From Snuella lapsa (lineage in GTDB: Bacteria; Bacteroidota; Bacteroidia; Flavobacteriales; Flavobacteriaceae), in the NCBI RefSeq assembly GCF_039539345.1, contig NZ_BAABCY010000092.1, positions 4,086 to 68,085 of the forward strand: DNA of 64,000 bases. Direction: 5' to 3'. Position 1 is the first letter of the stretch, and each line of letters starts with the position of its first letter. Positions 61,561 through 64,000 of this stretch are shown here, in pieces. The translations under genes and the position numbers were made by a program. The notes below the pieces were generated by a model. It searched no databases. It was not told the origin of the DNA and saw only the letters and a list, made by a program, of their open reading frames with translations.

Positions 61561-62616
61561 ATGATTCTTAAACTTAAGCACGTCATAGGAATTTTATTAG
61601 TTATAAGCTTTTCTTGCAGCTCGGTTGAGAAAAGACCAGAGGTTAATAATAAGATAGAAACCTTTCTTTTCGATACGCCGGTAACAAAAAGCTGCCATGC
61701 CGCAACACTGGTAGAAGTATTGCCAAATCAGTTATTGGCAGCTTGGTTTGGAGGGAGTTATGAAGGCGCAAAAGATGTGGGGATTTATATCTCGTTTTTT
61801 AAAGATCGGTTCTGGACGACGCCACGCTGCGTGGTTGAACCTTTAGTGAAAGGACAGGATACATTACCATGCTGGAATCCCGTTTTATTTAAAAGTAGTA
61901 GCAATAAATTATATTTGTATTACAAGGTTGGTAAGAATCCTAGGGAATGGTTTGGAGCCATGCTTATCTCGATAGATAAGGGGAAGACATGGAGTTTACC
62001 TCACTATTTACCAGAGGGTATTTTAGGACCCATTAAGAATAAACCCCTGGAAATAACACCTGGTGTTCTATTGTGTGGAAGTAGTACAGAAAGTATAGAA
62101 AATAATGAATGGCGTGTACATGTAGAGCGTTATACCGAAGCAAATAAGCAATGGGAGCGTATTCCTGTTGGCAATGAGAAAGGCTTCGATGTTATTCAGC
62201 CAGCATTTTTGAAGCATTCGGCGCATGCCATCCAGATGTTGTGCAGAAGCAGACATAATAAGATAGTTACCACGTGGTCCGAGGATCAGGGGAATACCTG
62301 GGGGAAATTAGATAGTTTACAAGTCGCGAACTCTAATTCGGGAATTGATGCGTTAACCTTGGGGGAAAAAGAGTTTTTACTGGTAAATAACCCCTTGCTT
62401 CAGGGAGCCGACTGGTTTAACGGGCGTAATGTTCTTGACGTAGAGTATTCAACTGATGGTATACAGTGGAAGACACTTTTTGATCTCGAAAATAAAAAGG
62501 AAGGGCAGTTTAGTTACCCTGCAATTATTCAAACATCAGATCGTAAAATACATATCCTATATACTTATAATAGGGAAAATATAAAACATGTGCGTTTTGA
62601 TTTAACTATAAAATAA
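61561..62616 (+). CDS. BNR-repeat sialidase-like lipoprotein
   Basis: A 351-residue lipoprotein (Cys19 in LVISFSC). It is a six-bladed beta-propeller of the sialidase-like BNR_2 type: TLVEVLPNQLLAAWFGGSYE near the start, then Asp-box-like turns SIDKGKTWS (near 140) and SEDQGNTWG (near 240), and STDGIQWK (near 300). The family includes exo-sialidase-like and uncharacterised enzymes; the full arginine triad of true sialidases is not evident. It could act on glycan termini, but assignment as sialidase is uncertain. Confidence 0.72.
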   Translation: MILKLKHVIGILLVISFSCSSVEKRPEVNNKIETFLFDTPVTKSCHAATLVEVLPNQLLAAWFGGSYEGAKDVGIYISFFKDRFWTTPRCVVEPLVKGQDTLPCWNPVLFKSSSNKLYLYYKVGKNPREWFGAMLISIDKGKTWSLPHYLPEGILGPIKNKPLEITPGVLLCGSSTESIENNEWRVHVERYTEANKQWERIPVGNEKGFDVIQPAFLKHSAHAIQMLCRSRHNKIVTTWSEDQGNTWGKLDSLQVANSNSGIDALTLGEKEFLLVNNPLLQGADWFNGRNVLDVEYSTDGIQWKTLFDLENKKEGQFSYPAIIQTSDRKIHILYTYNRENIKHVRFDLTIK

Positions 62617-62677
62617 ACACTTAAAGCTTAAATAAACAGTTAAGGGGTGGACGGAATGAAACACATAAAAAATAATT

Positions 62678-63304
62678 ATGGAAAGTAAAAGACTTTACAG
62701 TATTGCATTCCTATTGGCCTTATTTACGATTGTTTATAACGTGGCCGAGGGTGTTATTTCAACTTATTTGGGGTTTGAAGACGAGAGTTTGGCTTTATTT
62801 GGTTTTGGATCCGATAGTTTTATAGAAGTTATTTCTGGATTGGGTATAGCGCATATGATTTTGCGAATTCAAAGAAACCCAAATAGTAAACGGGATGACT
62901 TTGAGCGTCTTGCCCTAAAGATTACTGGATTCGCTTTTTATATATTGGTTTTTGGACTTGTAATTACCAGTATTTATAATATTTGGACTGGTCATAAACC
63001 CTTAACCACGTTTTGGGGAGTTGTAATTTCTATAATATCAATTTTAGTTATGTGGGGATTGGTCGTTTGGAAACGAAGCGTTGGGAGCAGGTTACATTCC
63101 GATCCTATATTAGCAGATGCCAATTGTACGTTGGTATGCGTTTATATGTCTATAATCTTACTTGTTAGTAGTGGTATTTATGAACTGTTTAGTATTCCGT
63201 ATATTGATAGTATAGGAACCTTGGGCTTGGCATACTTTGCCTTTAAAGAAGGAAGAGAATGTTTTGAAAAAGCAAATAGTGATAAATATTGCTCTTGTGA
63301 TTAA
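62678..63304 (+). CDS. cation-transporter-like membrane protein
   Basis: A 208-residue integral membrane protein with about six segments. The second segment carries GSDSFIEVISG and segment 5 follows LHSDPILADANCTLVCVYMS, an arrangement recalling the metal-site residues of cation diffusion facilitators, but the protein lacks their cytoplasmic C-terminal domain and is short. It ends in a Cys-rich tail (KYCSCD). It overlaps in operon terms with the AlkB gene (two-base gap). Metal transport is likely only by family resemblance. Confidence 0.65.
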   Translation: MESKRLYSIAFLLALFTIVYNVAEGVISTYLGFEDESLALFGFGSDSFIEVISGLGIAHMILRIQRNPNSKRDDFERLALKITGFAFYILVFGLVITSIYNIWTGHKPLTTFWGVVISIISILVMWGLVVWKRSVGSRLHSDPILADANCTLVCVYMSIILLVSSGIYELFSIPYIDSIGTLGLAYFAFKEGRECFEKANSDKYCSCD

Positions 63305-63306
63305 AG

Positions 63307-63915
63307 ATGGAATTGTTTGAATTAGGAATTGACCATGAAAGAAACTTACTGCCTAAAGACGGTATTGTTAATTATTATGGTAAGCTGTTAAATATAAAAC
63401 AAGCGGAATATTATTTTGACAAGTTGTTAAAAAATACCAAATGGAGGCATGATACGGCTGTTATCTTTGGCAAAAAGATTATAACCAAAAGAAAAGTAGC
63501 TTGGTACGGCGACAAACCTTTTGAGTATACTTATTCAAAAATAACTAAGCAGGCACAATCTTGGACTAAAGATTTATTGGAACTAAAAACCATGGTGGAA
63601 AGCAAAACAGGCGAAACATTTAATTCCTGTTTGCTTAACCTTTATCATAGTGGATCCGAAGGGATGTCCTGGCATAGCGACGATGAGAAAGATTTACAAG
63701 AGAATGGAGCCATTGCCTCTTTAAGTTTAGGAGCAGATCGTTTTTTTGTTTTTAAGCATAAAGGAACAAAAGAGACCGTTAGATTATACCTCACTTCAGG
63801 AAGTCTGTTGGTTATGAAAGGGAGCACTCAGGCACATTGGTTGCATCAATTACCAGTAACCAAAAAGGTGTCGACGCCAAGGATAAATCTAACGTTCAGG
63901 ACAATTGTTAATTGA
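63307..63915 (+). CDS. AlkB-type 2-oxoglutarate/Fe(II) dioxygenase
   Basis: A 202-residue dioxygenase that removes alkyl lesions from nucleic acids by oxidation. Motifs are YGDKPFEYTYSKI (substrate lid), CLLNLYHSGSEGMSWHSDDE (iron ligands His and Asp near 123-125), LSLGADRFFVF, the third iron ligand His in STQAHWLHQLP (near 178) and the 2-oxoglutarate arginine in RINLTFRTI. Length matches bacterial AlkB homologues of the ALKBH2/3-like group. Start ATG 63307 follows the previous gene by two bases. A strong terminator follows. Confidence 0.92.
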   Translation: MELFELGIDHERNLLPKDGIVNYYGKLLNIKQAEYYFDKLLKNTKWRHDTAVIFGKKIITKRKVAWYGDKPFEYTYSKITKQAQSWTKDLLELKTMVESKTGETFNSCLLNLYHSGSEGMSWHSDDEKDLQENGAIASLSLGADRFFVFKHKGTKETVRLYLTSGSLLVMKGSTQAHWLHQLPVTKKVSTPRINLTFRTIVN

Positions 63916-63954
63916 TTAGATATATAAAAAAAGCTCCCGAAATAGGTAGCCATG

Positions 63955-63985
63955 GTCGGAAGATTTTTTCTTCCGACTTTTTTTG
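63955..63985 (+). terminator. terminator after alkB-like gene
   Basis: GTCGGAAG (63955-63962) pairs with CTTCCGAC (63970-63977) across a seven-base T-rich loop, followed by seven T and TTTTG. A standard strong intrinsic terminator. Confidence 0.85.
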
Positions 63986-64000
63986 TTTTATAGGGTAGAT

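Noticed and set aside
61561..62616. True exo-alpha-sialidase
   Set aside because: BNR-type propeller and Asp-box-like turns are present but the arginine triad and the FRIP motif were not identified, so only sialidase-like is supported.
1..64000. CRISPR array, tRNA, rRNA or complete insertion sequence
   Set aside because: No regularly spaced repeats, no cloverleaf, no rRNA-like stretch and no transposase motif were found on reading through the window.

Overview
The window is low-GC DNA from a member of the Bacteroidota, most likely a (probably marine) flavobacterium. The evidence is two SusC/SusD pairs, each preceded by an ECF sigma factor and a FecR anti-sigma factor; A-rich ribosome-binding regions; a TTTG-N21-TAnnTTTG promoter of the Bacteroidota type; and a wall-associated RHS protein typical of that phylum. 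No rRNA, tRNA, CRISPR array or complete insertion sequence was recognised.

Layout. 1-1158: a small NTF2-like gene and a non-coding stretch holding an orphan copy of a leader repeat. 1159-6269 (minus): a one-direction operon TetR - ABC ATPase/permease - HlyD adaptor - TolC, with two tandem palindromic operators upstream of tetR. 6657-12047 (plus): two paralogous Tat-type metallophosphoesterases flanking a LamG-EEP phosphoesterase gene broken by an in-frame TAG, then a sulfatase. 12108-12977 (minus): an AraC regulator, divergent from a compact catabolic cassette at 13111-17397 (RraA-type aldolase, SDR dehydrogenase, enolase-superfamily dehydratase, NTF2-RidA fusion, creatininase-type amidohydrolase). 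Next come a sugar-porter MFS gene with a repeated leader and a Tat-exported Gfo/Idh/MocA oxidoreductase.

20581-48966 (plus) is a large polysaccharide/glycoconjugate utilization locus. It holds a GH89 alpha-N-acetylglucosaminidase, sigma/FecR/SusC/SusD set 1, a C-terminal remnant of a heparan-alpha-glucosaminide-acetyltransferase-like membrane protein, sigma/FecR/SusC/SusD set 2, a second GH89, and an operon of an endoglycoceramidase-like GH5, an EEP phosphodiesterase, a GH123_N/DUF6067-type hydrolase and a DUF5107-TPR protein, closed by a terminator. The enzyme set points to a host-type or algal glycoconjugate carrying alpha-GlcNAc, possibly a sulfated or phosphorylated glycolipid. The 13111-17397 cassette could then use the released amino sugar by a non-phosphorylative oxidative route. 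Both ideas are inference.

49103-57477 is a rearranged area: an EEP gene lacking its signal peptide abuts head-to-head with a 5'-truncated RHS polymorphic-toxin gene, followed by a probable immunity gene and the tail of an XRE-type regulator. 57709-64000 holds ordinary accessory genes: lipoproteins, a YwqK/MORN-repeat protein with a lysine-rich tail, a beta-lactamase-fold serine hydrolase, a BNR sialidase-like lipoprotein, a cation-transporter-like protein and an AlkB-type dioxygenase, ending in a strong terminator.
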